From a bacterium HR40 (GTDB lineage Bacteria > Pseudomonadota > Alphaproteobacteria > Geminicoccales > Geminicoccaceae), in NCBI GenBank assembly GCA_002898275.1, contig BEIQ01000002.1, forward strand, positions 124,001 through 188,000: DNA of 64,000 bases. Direction: 5' to 3'. The position numbers and the translations under genes are program-made. The notes under the pieces were generated by a model. That model saw only the letters and a list, made by a program, of their open reading frames with translations, had not been told where the DNA came from and did no database searches. Positions 1 through 11,214 of the stretch are shown here, piece by piece. Every line of letters begins with the position of its first letter. Position 1 is the stretch's first letter.

Positions 1-1
1 C

Positions 2-907
2 GGCCTCGAGGTGCGGCTGTGGAAGGAAGGGCGCGGCGCCCATCTCGCTCTCTATCCCAATCTCAATGCAGCCGACCCGGTATGGCGCGGGCTTTTCCGC
101 GACCGCCGCTTCCGCCTCGCCCTGTCGCTCGCCATCGACCGCGAGATGCTCGCCCAGTACCTCTATTTCGGCCTCGCCACCCCCGCCAACAACACGATCC
201 TGCCGGAAAGTCCGCTGTGGAGCGACGAGGTGGGCACCGCCTGTCTCGGCCATGACCCCGCCCAGGCCAACGCCCTCCTCGACGCGCTCGGTCTCGATCG
301 GGGACAAGACGGGGTGCGCCGACTCCCGGATGGTCGACCGCTCGAGCTCGTGATCGAGACTCCCGGCGAGGAACCGGAGCAACTCGACGTCATCGAGCTG
401 CTCGCCGATGATTTCGCGGCGATCGGGCTCCGCATCCACGGTCGGCCGAGCGAACGCGAGCTTCTCCGCAATCGACTCTTCGCCGGGCAAGCGCTGATGA
501 CGATCTGGTACGGCATCGAGAACGGCCTGCCGCGGCCGGAGACGAGCCCGCACGAGTTCGTCCCGACGAGCCAGTTCGACCAGCCGCAATGGCCGAAATG
601 GGGTCAACACTTCGAGACTCGCGGCGCGGCTGGAGAGGCCGTCGATCTGCCCGAAGCCCGTCGCTTGCTCGACCTCTTTGCCGCCTGGCGGAATGCGGCC
701 TCGCCCGCCGAGCAGGAGGCGATCTGGCGCGACATCCTCGTCACTTACGCCGAGCAGTGCTGGACGATCGGCCTCGTCCGGGACGTGTTGCAGCCCATCG
801 CCGTCCGTCGCGGCTTGCACAATGTGCCGCAGCAGGCGGTCTGGAGCTGGGAGCCGCACGCCCAGTTCGGCATCTACCGCCCCGACACGTTCTTCTACCG
901 GAACTAG
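2..907 (+). CDS. ABC transporter substrate-binding protein, family 5 (3' part only)
   Basis: This is the C-terminal part of a periplasmic solute-binding protein of the SBP_bac_5 (oligopeptide/dipeptide, DppA/OppA) type. The open frame runs in from before the window, so the N-terminus and any signal peptide are not visible. Family features are the LALSLAIDRE stretch with the following hinge (about residues 35-60 of the visible part), the PETSPHEF segment, and a C-terminal lobe ending in YRPDTFFYRN. Such proteins capture peptides or other solutes for an inner-membrane ABC importer. No permease or ATPase follows; aacS starts 100 bases later. The ligand cannot be read from the sequence. Confidence 0.8.
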   Translation, partial: GLEVRLWKEGRGAHLALYPNLNAADPVWRGLFRDRRFRLALSLAIDREMLAQYLYFGLATPANNTILPESPLWSDEVGTACLGHDPAQANALLDALGLDRGQDGVRRLPDGRPLELVIETPGEEPEQLDVIELLADDFAAIGLRIHGRPSERELLRNRLFAGQALMTIWYGIENGLPRPETSPHEFVPTSQFDQPQWPKWGQHFETRGAAGEAVDLPEARRLLDLFAAWRNAASPAEQEAIWRDILVTYAEQCWTIGLVRDVLQPIAVRRGLHNVPQQAVWSWEPHAQFGIYRPDTFFYRN

Positions 908-1007
908 CGGGTAGGGCGCGCCGCCTTCTCCGCGAGCCTCAGCCTCACCGTTCCGTCGCCGTCGCCTCGGCGCTATCTCCAAGGCGGGTGCCGCGGGAGA
1001 GAGAGCG

Positions 1008-2944
<1,937 letters not shown>

Positions 2945-2948
<4 letters not shown>

Positions 2949-4372
2949 ACCCGCAGGTCCGCAAGCCCGCGACCGGCGTCTCGATCCTCTTCCCGGGGCT
3001 GGCCCCCCTCGCCCTTGGCTTCCTGTTGGCGTTCCTCGCCGGCCTTACACCGGCCGGGCTGCTCGCCGGGGCCGGGCTCGCCACCGCACTGCAGGTAGCG
3101 CTGCTGCGTCGGCGGTCGCGCGCCGTCCGCGAACTCGCCCGCTGGCTCGAATCCATGGCGGCAGGCGAGCGCCCGGCGCGGCTCGAGGGTCTCGACCGCG
3201 AACTCGAGACGGTGCTGGGGGGGCCGCTGCTGCGCCTGTACCGTAGCCTGAGGCGCGAAGTTCGGCGCCGGGAGGAGGTGCACCGGGCGCTCGTGGAGCT
3301 GGTCGAGGGCTTCGCCGATCCGGTGTTCGTCGTCGACCGGACGCTGCGCATCCTGGCCTTGAGCCCCCCGGCCGCCCGCCAGTTCGCCACCGCTCCCGGC
3401 CAGAGCCTGCTCGCCGCCGTGCGCGATCCGGGCTTGCTCGCGGCGCTCGAGGCCGCGTTCCGCGAGCGGCGGTCGGCGAGCCTCGATGTGTCGTTGACCA
3501 GCCGGCCGCCACGCCGCTTCAGCGTGCGCGTCGCCCCCCTCGGTCTGGCACCGGAAGGCCGGGGCGCTCTCGTGGCGCTGCGAGAAGTCACCGAACAGAT
3601 GACGATCGAGCGCATGCGCTCGGATTTCGTCGCCAATGCCAGCCACGAGCTCAGGACACCGCTCGCCGCGATTGCCGCTGCCGTCGAGACGCTGCGCGGG
3701 CCAGCGGCGAACGATGCCGCGGCGCGCGAGGAGTTCCTCGCCCTGGTCGCCGACGAGGCGGCCCGCATGACCCGCCTCGTCGACGATCTCCTCGCCCTCT
3801 CCCGCATCGAGCAGAGCGCCACCCGGCCGCCCAGCGAGGCCTGCGATCTGGCCGCGGTGGTGCGCCGAGTGCTGGCGCGTTTCGAGCCGCTCGCTCGACG
3901 CCAAGGCGTTGCCATCGAGACCCGCATCGCCGAGGAACTGCCCTCCACGCTCGGCGATGCCGACCAGCTCGAGCAGCTCGTCTCCAATCTCGTCGACAAT
4001 GCCATCAAATACGGCCGCGACGGCCGGCGAGTGATCGTCGAACTCGACGCGGTCGCTGCAGCACCTGCCGGGACCGGGCCGGTGACCGGTCGTCCGGCGC
4101 TGCGACTTTCGGTCACGGACTTCGGCCCGGGTATCCCAGCCGAACACCTGCCGCGCCTGACCGAACGCTTTTACCGCGTCGACAAAGGCCGCTCGCGCAG
4201 CCTCGGAGGAACCGGGCTCGGGCTCGCCATCGTCAAGCATGTGCTGCGCCGCCATCAGGGCCATCTGACGATCGACAGCGAGCTCGGGCGCGGCAGCACC
4301 TTCACCGTATGGCTCGCCAGCGACGGCGGGAGCCGTCGCGATCGTCACGAAACTGTCACGCATTCGCCATAG
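2945..4372 (+). CDS. phoR: phosphate regulon sensor histidine kinase PhoR
   Basis: Membrane histidine kinase that phosphorylates PhoB under phosphate limitation. Two hydrophobic segments lie in residues about 15-50, then a linker and a PAS domain (about 110-210), the dimerisation/phosphoacceptor helix ASHELRTPL with His near residue 234, and a HATPase domain with [10 protein letters not shown] (N box), DFGPGIP (G1) and [10 protein letters not shown] (G2). No ATG, GTG or TTG lies near the start of the conserved protein; the best candidate is CTG at 2945, which overlaps the aacS stop as CTGA. A TTG about 80 bases further in would remove part of the first membrane segment. The last 31 bases carry the Pho box for pstS. 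The kinase call is firm; the start is tentative. Confidence 0.9.
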
Positions 4373-4373
4373 A
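4342..4373 (+). promoter_or_regulatory. Pho box and possible -10 for pstSCAB-phoU-phoB
   Basis: Two direct half-sites, TCGTCACG (4342-4349) and CTGTCACG (4353-4360), start exactly 11 bases apart, which is the Pho box geometry (consensus CTGTCAT-N4-CTGTCAT). A CATAGA hexamer at 4368-4373 sits about one turn downstream, where the -10 of PhoB-activated promoters lies. The site is inside the 3' end of phoR and about 70 bases before the pstS ATG. Inference: PhoB~P activates the pst operon and its own gene from here. The match is by eye and untested. Confidence 0.75.
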
Positions 4374-4431
4374 GACGTCGCTGGGCGCTGGCATGCGAGG
4401 CGCGTCTTCCGACAGCGTCCGGAGGAGGAAT

Positions 4432-5436
4432 ATGCGCAGACTCCCGACAGCCACCGCGCTCGCCGCCCTCGTCATCGGCAGCAGCGTGGGATCCGCCGAG
4501 GAAGCCACCCTCGTGCGGATCGACGGCTCCAGCACCGTCTACCCGATCACCGAGGCGGTGGCCGAGGAATTCCAGAACGTCCATCGCGGCAAGTTCCGCG
4601 TCACCGTCGGCATCTCGGGCACCGGCGGCGGCTTCAAGAAGTTCTGCCGGGGCGAGACCGACATCTCGAATGCCTCGCGGCCGATCAAGGAGAGCGAGCG
4701 GCAGGCGTGCGCCCAGAACGGCGTCCAATACATCGAGGTTCCCGTTGCCTTCGACGCGCTCGCCGTCATGGTCAATCCAAAGAACGATTGGGTGGATTGC
4801 CTCACTGTCGAGGAACTCAAGAAGATCTGGGAACCCGAAGCCCAGGGCAAGATCGACCGGTGGAATGAGGTGCGGAGCAACTGGCCCGACCGCCCGCTCA
4901 ATCTCTACGGCGCCGGTACCGATTCCGGCACCTACGACTATTTCACTGCCGCTATCGTCGGCGAGGAAGGCAAGAGCCGAGGGGACTATACGGCGAGCGA
5001 AGACGACAATGTGCTCGTTCAGGGCATCGCCAACGACCCCAACGCTCTCGGTTTCTTTGGCTATGCCTACTATCGAGAGAACGCGGACAAGCTCAAGGCG
5101 GTGCCGATCCGCAATCCGCAGACCGGCCAATGCGTGGCGCCCTCGGTCGAGACGGCGCGCGACGGGACCTATCAACCGCTGTCGCGGCCGATCTTCATCT
5201 ACGTCAATGTGAAGTCGCTCGACCGCGAGGCGGTCGCCTCCTTCGTGGACATGTACCTCGACACCGATCGCATCGTCGACCTCGTCACGGAAGTCGGCTA
5301 CGTGCCGTTGCCCGAAGAGGCCTACGTCCTCGGCAAAGAGAACGTGGACAAGCGGCGCACCGGCACTGCCTTCCACGGCGGCTCGCAGATCGGCGTGTCG
5401 ATCTCGGATATCCTGGCCGCCGAAAGAAAGCTTTGA
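4432..5436 (+). CDS. pstS: phosphate ABC transporter substrate-binding protein PstS
   Basis: Periplasmic high-affinity phosphate receptor, 334 residues. A short signal peptide (residues 1-22, cleavage probably after GSAEE-type sequence) precedes the mature start [12 protein letters not shown], the classic PstS N-terminal phosphate-loop sequence. Further signatures are GTGGGFKKF (about residue 60-70) with [12 protein letters not shown], and [10 protein letters not shown] near residue 165, which contributes ligand contacts. GGAGGAGG lies 4 bases before the ATG at 4432, so the longer open frame reaching into phoR is not used. It is preceded by a Pho box. It delivers phosphate to PstCA/PstB encoded next. 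Confidence 0.96.
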   Translation: MRRLPTATALAALVIGSSVGSAEEATLVRIDGSSTVYPITEAVAEEFQNVHRGKFRVTVGISGTGGGFKKFCRGETDISNASRPIKESERQACAQNGVQYIEVPVAFDALAVMVNPKNDWVDCLTVEELKKIWEPEAQGKIDRWNEVRSNWPDRPLNLYGAGTDSGTYDYFTAAIVGEEGKSRGDYTASEDDNVLVQGIANDPNALGFFGYAYYRENADKLKAVPIRNPQTGQCVAPSVETARDGTYQPLSRPIFIYVNVKSLDREAVASFVDMYLDTDRIVDLVTEVGYVPLPEEAYVLGKENVDKRRTGTAFHGGSQIGVSISDILAAERKL

Positions 5437-5488
5437 ACCCGTGGCCCGGAGCCGTGGGCTCCGGGCCTCCACACCGCGAGGGGACGAA

Positions 5489-6433
5489 ATGGCCGTCGAA
5501 GTGGCAGAGGAGATCCGCGCGACCGGGACGCTCGCCCCGACCGCCGCCTTCCTCGCGCGGCGCCGATGGGTCGATCGGACGATGCGCGGGCTGCTCGCGG
5601 TTGCCGCTTCGCTGTCGATCTTCGTCACCCTGGGCATCGTCTGGGTGCTGGTGAGCGAGTCCTTGGTGTTTTTCCGCCACGTCTCGCTGGTCGAGTTCCT
5701 CACCGACACCGAGTGGACACCCCTCTTCGCCAATCCGCGCTTCGGCATCCTGCCTCTTCTCGCAGGCACCGTCACGGTGTCGGCGATCGCGCTTCTGGTG
5801 GCGATTCCCTGCGGCACCGTCCTCGCCATCTACTTGAGCGAATTCGCCTCCTACCGGGCGCGCGAGGTGATCAAGCCGGTCTTGGAATTGCTCGCCGGTG
5901 TGCCGACGGTCGTCTTTGGCTATTTCGCGCTCCTGGTCGTGACACCCACCTTGCGCATCTTCCTCCCCGACATTTCCGGCTTCAACATGCTCTCGCCCGG
6001 ACTCGTCATGGGCGTCATGATCCTGCCCTATGTGGTATCGCTCAGCGAGGATGCGATGCGCGCGGTCCCCAATAGCCTGCGCGAGGGGGCCTATGCCCTC
6101 GGCTACACCCGCCTGCAAACCGGTCTCCGCGTGGTGGTGCCGGCGGCCTTTTCCGGGATCACCGCCGCCTATCTCCTGGGCATGGCGCGGGCGGTGGGCG
6201 AGACCATGGTGGTCGCCATCGCCGCCGGCCAGAACCCGAAGTTCACCTTCAATCCCCTCGAGGGGGCGGCGACGATCACCGCCTATATCGTCCAAGTCAG
6301 CCTCGGCGACGTGCCGCACGGATCGATCGGCTACCAGTCCATCTTTGCCGCTGGCCTCGTGCTGTTCGTGTTCACCCTGTTCTTCAATTTGGTGGGCTTC
6401 ATCCTGCGGCGTCGTTTCCGGGAGGTCTACTGA
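5489..6433 (+). CDS. pstC: phosphate ABC transporter permease PstC
   Basis: Inner-membrane channel subunit of the Pst importer, 314 residues, about the family length. The first transmembrane helix is around residues 35-60; the cytoplasmic coupling loop carries [10 protein letters not shown] (about 205) and [15 protein letters not shown] (about 235), the EAA-type ATPase contact region. The ATG at 5489 follows GAGGGGACGAA. A GTG at 5441 would add 16 residues without SD support. It ends directly at the ATG of pstA. Confidence 0.95.
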   Translation: MAVEVAEEIRATGTLAPTAAFLARRRWVDRTMRGLLAVAASLSIFVTLGIVWVLVSESLVFFRHVSLVEFLTDTEWTPLFANPRFGILPLLAGTVTVSAIALLVAIPCGTVLAIYLSEFASYRAREVIKPVLELLAGVPTVVFGYFALLVVTPTLRIFLPDISGFNMLSPGLVMGVMILPYVVSLSEDAMRAVPNSLREGAYALGYTRLQTGLRVVVPAAFSGITAAYLLGMARAVGETMVVAIAAGQNPKFTFNPLEGAATITAYIVQVSLGDVPHGSIGYQSIFAAGLVLFVFTLFFNLVGFILRRRFREVY

Positions 6434-7372
6434 ATGTCCCTCGCGTCTCGGCCGACTCCAGGGGTCGACCCCGTCCTCCTCGCCCGCATCCGGCGTGGCC
6501 GCCGGTCCGAGTTCCTCTTCGCCGCCATCGGGTTGCTCGTGCTGTTGATCGGCATCGGCACCCTCTTCACCCTGCTCGTCCAGCTCCTCCTCACCGGGCT
6601 GCCGCACATCGATCTCGACTTCCTCACCAGCTATCCGTCGCGCCGGGCGAGCCAGGCCGGAATCCTCTCGGCCTGGGTGGGGACGTGTCTCGTCATGCTG
6701 GTGACCGCAGCGATCGCCGTGCCCCTCGGCATCGCCGCCGGCGTCTATCTCGAGGAGTACGCGAGCGACAATCTCTTCACCCAAATCGTCGAGATCAACA
6801 TCTCCAATCTCGCTGGCGTTCCCTCCATCATTTACGGTTTGCTCGCCCTCGGTCTCTTTGTCTATGCCTTTGGCTTCGGCGAGACGATCTTGACGGCCGG
6901 TCTCGTGCTGGGGCTGCTCATCATGCCCGTGGTGATCGTGGCGACTCGCGAGGCGATCCGCAGCATCCCGCGCGAGGTGCGGGAGGGGGCCTACGCCCTC
7001 GGTGCCGACAAGTGGCAGGTTACCCGGATGTTCATCCTGCCGGCGGCCAAGCCTGGCATCCTCACCGGGGTCATCGTGGGCATGGCGCGAGCCATCGGCG
7101 AGACGGCGCCGCTCGTCACCATCGGCGCGCTCACCTTCATCGCCTTCCTGCCACCTCCGCCCTTCCGTGCCGAGTTTCCGTGGCTGAGCTTCGACTGGCT
7201 GTGGTCGCCGTTCACCGTGTTGCCGATCCAAGTGTTCAACTGGGTGTCGCGGCCGCAAACGGAGTTCCACGAACTCGCTGCCGCCGCGGCGGTGGTGTTG
7301 CTCGCCCTCACTCTGTTGATGAATGCCTTCGCCATCTGGATCCGCTATCGCGCGCGGCGGCACCTGGGATGA
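6434..7372 (+). CDS. pstA: phosphate ABC transporter permease PstA
   Basis: Second channel subunit of the Pst phosphate importer (312 residues) that pairs with PstC. Six hydrophobic helices can be placed; the coupling loop shows [12 protein letters not shown] (about 175) and [12 protein letters not shown] (about 218), the PstA form of the EAA motif. The ATG abuts the pstC stop and the stop overlaps the pstB start as ATGA, so the operon is translationally coupled. Confidence 0.95.
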   Translation: MSLASRPTPGVDPVLLARIRRGRRSEFLFAAIGLLVLLIGIGTLFTLLVQLLLTGLPHIDLDFLTSYPSRRASQAGILSAWVGTCLVMLVTAAIAVPLGIAAGVYLEEYASDNLFTQIVEINISNLAGVPSIIYGLLALGLFVYAFGFGETILTAGLVLGLLIMPVVIVATREAIRSIPREVREGAYALGADKWQVTRMFILPAAKPGILTGVIVGMARAIGETAPLVTIGALTFIAFLPPPPFRAEFPWLSFDWLWSPFTVLPIQVFNWVSRPQTEFHELAAAAAVVLLALTLLMNAFAIWIRYRARRHLG

Positions 7373-8208
7373 CGGCGATGGACAAGGCGAGAGATGGCTA
7401 TACCGTGACCCTCGGCCGCGCCGCCGACCCCGGCAGCGAGTTCGCGGCCCGGGTGAAGGTCGAAGTCGAGGGCCTGAGTTTCTGGTACGGAGGGAAACAG
7501 GCGCTCTTCGATGTGACGATGCCGATCGCCGAGCGACGGGTGACCGCCCTGATCGGCCCCTCGGGCTGCGGCAAGAGCACCTTTCTGCGCTGCTTCAACC
7601 GCATGCACGATCTCTATCCCGGCAATCGCTATGCCGGGCGGATCGTGCTTCATCCCGATGGGATCGACATCGTCTCGCCCAAGACCGATCCGATGATCCC
7701 GCGATTGCGGATCGGGATGGTGTTCCAGAAGCCCAATCCCTTTCCCAAGTCGATCTACGAGAATGTCGCCGCGGGCCTGCGCATCCGCGGTATCCGCGAT
7801 CGGGCACTCCTCGACGAGCAGGTGGAGAAATCGCTTCGCCGGGCGGCGTTGTGGGACGAGGTCAAGGATCGCCTCGACGCCAGCGCCTACGATCTCTCGG
7901 GCGGCCAGCAGCAGCGCCTGTGCATCGCTCGGGCGCTGGCGCCGGAGCCGGAAATCCTGCTCCTCGACGAGCCGACTTCGGCCCTCGACCCGATCGCCAC
8001 CGCCCACATCGAAGAGCTCATCGACGAGCTGCGAGCCGAATACACGATCGTCATCGTCACCCACAATATGCAGCAGGCCGCGCGCATCTCGCAGTTCACG
8101 GGCTTTTTCCATCTCGGCAGGCTCGTCGAATTCGGCCCCACCCAGCAGCTGTTCACGCGCCCGCGCGAGACGATGACCCAGGACTACATCACCGGTCGGT
8201 TCGGCTAG
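7369..8208 (+). CDS. pstB: phosphate ABC transporter ATP-binding protein PstB
   Basis: Cytoplasmic ATPase of the Pst importer, 279 residues. Walker [10 protein letters not shown] is at residues 63-71, followed by the Q-loop in [10 protein letters not shown], the signature LSGGQQQR, Walker [14 protein letters not shown] and the switch His in VTHNMQQA, all in family positions. The ATG at 7369 overlaps the pstA stop (ATGA); a second ATG at 7378 is an alternative that changes only three residues. PstB also takes part, with PhoU and PhoR, in signalling phosphate sufficiency. Confidence 0.96.
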   Translation: MTAMDKARDGYTVTLGRAADPGSEFAARVKVEVEGLSFWYGGKQALFDVTMPIAERRVTALIGPSGCGKSTFLRCFNRMHDLYPGNRYAGRIVLHPDGIDIVSPKTDPMIPRLRIGMVFQKPNPFPKSIYENVAAGLRIRGIRDRALLDEQVEKSLRRAALWDEVKDRLDASAYDLSGGQQQRLCIARALAPEPEILLLDEPTSALDPIATAHIEELIDELRAEYTIVIVTHNMQQAARISQFTGFFHLGRLVEFGPTQQLFTRPRETMTQDYITGRFG

Positions 8209-8219
8209 GAGGCCAGGGA

Positions 8220-8927
8220 ATGCCGGAGAGCGGCGAGGGGTTGCCCATCCGCAAGCATACGGTGCGCTCCTTCGACGAGGAGCTGGAACACCTCACCCGT
8301 CAGATCGTCCACATGGGAGCCCTCGTCGAACGACAAGTGGCGGAGGCGATTCGGGCACTCGTCGAACGCGACGGCGACACGGCGGCGCGAGTGGTGCAGC
8401 AGGACGACGAGGTCGACGAGCTCGAGGAAGCCATCGACCAGGAAGCCATCCGCATCCTCGCCACCCGCCAGCCGATGGCGATCGATCTCCGCATGGTGGC
8501 CATGGCCCTCAAGATCTCCAACGACCTCGAGCGCACCAGCGACTACGCCGTCAACATTGCCCGTCGAGTGCAACGGCTCATCGAGCAACCGCCCCTCAAG
8601 CCCCTCGTCACCATCCCGCGCATGGCCGAGCTCGTCCAGTTGATGATCAAGGACGTGCTCGATGCCTACGTGCGCCGCGACGCCGAACGAGCTCTCGACG
8701 TCTGGCGTCGGGACGAGGAAGTCGATCAATATTACAACAGTCTATTCCGCGAGCTGCTCACCTACATCCTGGAGGATCCTCGCAGGACGAGCATGTGCAT
8801 CGATCTCCTGTTCATCGCCAAGAATCTCGAGCGGATCGGCGATCACGCCACCAATATCGCCGAGAAGATCCGCTATATCGTCCACGGCGATCTCATCAAC
8901 CGTATGTCGCGCGACGTGAAGAAATGA
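8220..8927 (+). CDS. phoU: phosphate signalling regulator PhoU
   Basis: A 235-residue, all-helical protein with two PhoU repeats that connects Pst transporter activity to PhoR and represses the Pho regulon when phosphate is plentiful. Each repeat carries an E/D-rich metal-binding helix: EVDELEEAIDQEAI with LRMVAMALKISNDLERTSDYAVNI in the first half, and the related LLFIAKNLERIGDHATNIAE in the second. The start follows AGGAGGCCAGGG. The stop overlaps the phoB ATG (ATGA), placing both regulators at the end of the pst transcript. Confidence 0.96.
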   Translation: MPESGEGLPIRKHTVRSFDEELEHLTRQIVHMGALVERQVAEAIRALVERDGDTAARVVQQDDEVDELEEAIDQEAIRILATRQPMAIDLRMVAMALKISNDLERTSDYAVNIARRVQRLIEQPPLKPLVTIPRMAELVQLMIKDVLDAYVRRDAERALDVWRRDEEVDQYYNSLFRELLTYILEDPRRTSMCIDLLFIAKNLERIGDHATNIAEKIRYIVHGDLINRMSRDVKK

Positions 8928-9655
8928 GCGCCCGGATTCTCATCGTCGAAGACGAGGCCGCACTGCGGAAAATCCTCGCCTACAACCTGCGCGCCGCCAA
9001 CTTCGAGGTCCTGCAGGCCGCCGACGCTGAAGAAGCGGAGCTGCTGGTGACCGAACAGCCCCCCGACCTCGTGATCCTCGACTGGATGTTGCCCGGCATG
9101 TCGGGGCTCGAATTCTGCCGCCGCCTGCGCCGCCGCCCGGCGACCGCCGAGCTGCCGGTGGTGATGCTGACGGCCCGCGCCGAGGAGACGGATCGCCTGC
9201 GCGGCCTCGACATGGGGGCTGACGACTATGTCACCAAGCCCTTCTCCACCGCCGAGCTGATTGCCCGCATCCGCGCCGTGTTGCGCCGCAGCCGACCGGG
9301 GCTCGTCGGCGATGTCCTGACTTTTCACGATCTGCGCATGGATGTCGCCGCCCATCGCGTCTTCCGGGGCCAGCGCGAGGTCCATCTGACCCCGACCGAG
9401 TTCCGTCTCCTGCGCTACCTCCTCGAGAATCCCGGCCGCGTGTTCTCGCGCGGGCAGCTATTGGATCGCGTGTGGGGGAGCGCTGCCGAAGTCGAACTCC
9501 GGACCGTCGATGCGACGGTCCGCCGCCTCCGGCGGGCGCTCAACGCCGCCGGCGAGATCGATCTCGTGCGCACCGTTCGCGCCGAGGGCTACGCCCTCGA
9601 TCTGCCCTCGGCCACCGACCGTACGACCGCTTGCCCCCCACCCTCGACGGCCTAG
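8924..9655 (+). CDS. phoB: phosphate regulon response regulator PhoB
   Basis: OmpR-family transcription factor of 243 residues that binds Pho boxes when phosphorylated by PhoR. The receiver domain has the acidic pair E9-D10, the phosphoacceptor D53 in VILDWMLPG, T83 and K105 in TKPF. The winged-helix domain (about 140-235) includes HLTPTEFRLL and VDATVRRLRRAL, the recognition-helix region. It starts by ATGA overlap with phoU. Its last four bases overlap the stop of the convergent lipoprotein gene, leaving no space for an intrinsic terminator. Confidence 0.95.
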   Translation: MSARILIVEDEAALRKILAYNLRAANFEVLQAADAEEAELLVTEQPPDLVILDWMLPGMSGLEFCRRLRRRPATAELPVVMLTARAEETDRLRGLDMGADDYVTKPFSTAELIARIRAVLRRSRPGLVGDVLTFHDLRMDVAAHRVFRGQREVHLTPTEFRLLRYLLENPGRVFSRGQLLDRVWGSAAEVELRTVDATVRRLRRALNAAGEIDLVRTVRAEGYALDLPSATDRTTACPPPSTA

Positions 9656-11148
9656 CGGCGATCGATCGCTAGCCCCACTCCGTCGCGCTCCCGCGCCTGG
9701 GCGAGAAAACCGAGGATTTCGGAAAGCGGCACCATGTCCGCACTCTCCGGGGCACGGCGGATCGCGGTCACGCCCCGCGCGTCGACCACAGGTGCTCCCG
9801 GGAGTTCGTCGGAAGCGGCAAACGGCGAGCCGAGGGGCGCACCCCCTGCCCCTCCCGAATCGGCGAGGCGGAGCGGCTCGCCTCGCCGCGGTACCCAGAG
9901 AAGGGCGAGATCGCGCGCCTCGTCGCGGCTCTCGACGAGGCCGTAGGTCACGAGCCCGGGCGCCACGCCGACGGGCACGAGGGTGGTCGTCGGCAGCGTG
10001 CGGGCGAGGGTCAGGAGATGTTCCGGACCGATGTAAAAGGCGAGGGCGCGATCGCCGTCTTCGTCCCGCACCACCACCACTCGGGGATCGAGCCGGACAG
10101 TGGGTCGAGGTGGAGCGGCCGGCTCCAGGCTGGACAGGGACGAGAGGGCGCGCGCCTCGCCCGCGCTCCCATCCTCCTGCCGCCAGCGCCGCTCGAGATC
10201 GGCGAGGGCCAGGCGCGCAGGTGGCTCCAACGGCCGGTCCAAGAGCGCGCGGGCGATGGCGGCGATGGCGACGGCAGGCGGCTGCGACCGAGCCGCATCG
10301 AGGACGCTGCGGTCGCGTACCGGCACGAGGTCGGTCGTCGAGGGAAAACGCACATCGCGCGGGGCGGACGCCGGCAACAGGGCATAGGTGCGGACCTCCT
10401 CGACTGGCACCTCGCCCTGCCAGACGAGCTCGTGGCGAGGATCGACCAACGCCACCCTGACTTTTCCGCGCACCCGCACCGCCGAGCGCTCGACGGCAAG
10501 CGGCAATCTTTCCACCGTCTCTTCCTCGCGGGTGGGCGGCGTGCGGGCGAGCTCCTCCTCGAGGCGCGCCATCTCGGCCCCCCTGCCGGCCACGGTGTCC
10601 ACCACATCGACGAGGGTTTGAGCGGCAAGCCCCACGAGGTCGACCGTCGGGTCGCCGGTGCGCAGAATGTCGCGGCGGTCGCCCCGCCGCTCCTGTCGCA
10701 GCTCGGCGAGCCGGCGCTCCAAGGCGGCCCGCTCGGGATTCGCGATCTTGCGCCGCGACACCACCCGTTCGACCTCGACGGCCAGGCTGCCGAGCGGTCG
10801 CACCTCGCTCTCGGTGATGCGCACCCGGTCGAGGAGGAGGAGACAGTCCGCTTGCGGCAGCTCCTCGCGGCGGACGAAGCCGGCGCTCAGCGCGATCGCC
10901 GCAGCCGGATCCAGCGATCGCACCGCGAGGGCGGGCGCATCTCGCGCCTCTGGCCCGCCCTCGACCAGGAGACGCAGCCGGTCGGGGCAGGAGAGGGTGC
11001 CGCCCGCGGCAGGAATCAAGCGATCGAGCGCCGCCGTCTCCCTTTCCGACCCGGGAGCGAACGGAGTCGTCCCCGAACAGGCGGTGGCCATCCCCGCGCA
11101 CAAGAGGAGGATCCGCTTCACCTGCCACCGATCCGCGGCCTTGCGCAC
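9652..11148 (-). CDS. putative lipoprotein with degenerate trypsin-like domain
   Basis: Unrecognised 498-residue protein. The N-terminus KRILLLCAGMATAC ends in a plausible lipobox with Cys at residue 24. The GTG at 11148 has a GGAGG 7 bases upstream; an internal GTG at 11121 is an alternative. Residues about 120-190 form charged helices. The C-terminal 170 residues resemble an HtrA/trypsin-like fold: AFYIGPEHLLT, then DLALLWV, PLRLADSG and PGAPVVDARG parallel the order of family motifs. The His position reads TLARTL instead of TxAHV, and the GNSGGP nucleophile loop reads ELPGAP, so it should be proteolytically dead. Inference: envelope-attached scaffold or binding domain. It lies downstream of glmM on the same strand, 66 bases away. 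Confidence 0.65.
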   Translation of the reverse strand: MRKAADRWQVKRILLLCAGMATACSGTTPFAPGSERETAALDRLIPAAGGTLSCPDRLRLLVEGGPEARDAPALAVRSLDPAAAIALSAGFVRREELPQADCLLLLDRVRITESEVRPLGSLAVEVERVVSRRKIANPERAALERRLAELRQERRGDRRDILRTGDPTVDLVGLAAQTLVDVVDTVAGRGAEMARLEEELARTPPTREEETVERLPLAVERSAVRVRGKVRVALVDPRHELVWQGEVPVEEVRTYALLPASAPRDVRFPSTTDLVPVRDRSVLDAARSQPPAVAIAAIARALLDRPLEPPARLALADLERRWRQEDGSAGEARALSSLSSLEPAAPPRPTVRLDPRVVVVRDEDGDRALAFYIGPEHLLTLARTLPTTTLVPVGVAPGLVTYGLVESRDEARDLALLWVPRRGEPLRLADSGGAGGAPLGSPFAASDELPGAPVVDARGVTAIRRAPESADMVPLSEILGFLAQARERDGVGLAIDRR

Positions 11149-11214
11149 CTCTCGCCTCCGGCGGCCCTGCCGGAGATCGAGATAGAATACCGACGGGCGA
11201 TTTTCTACTTCCAG

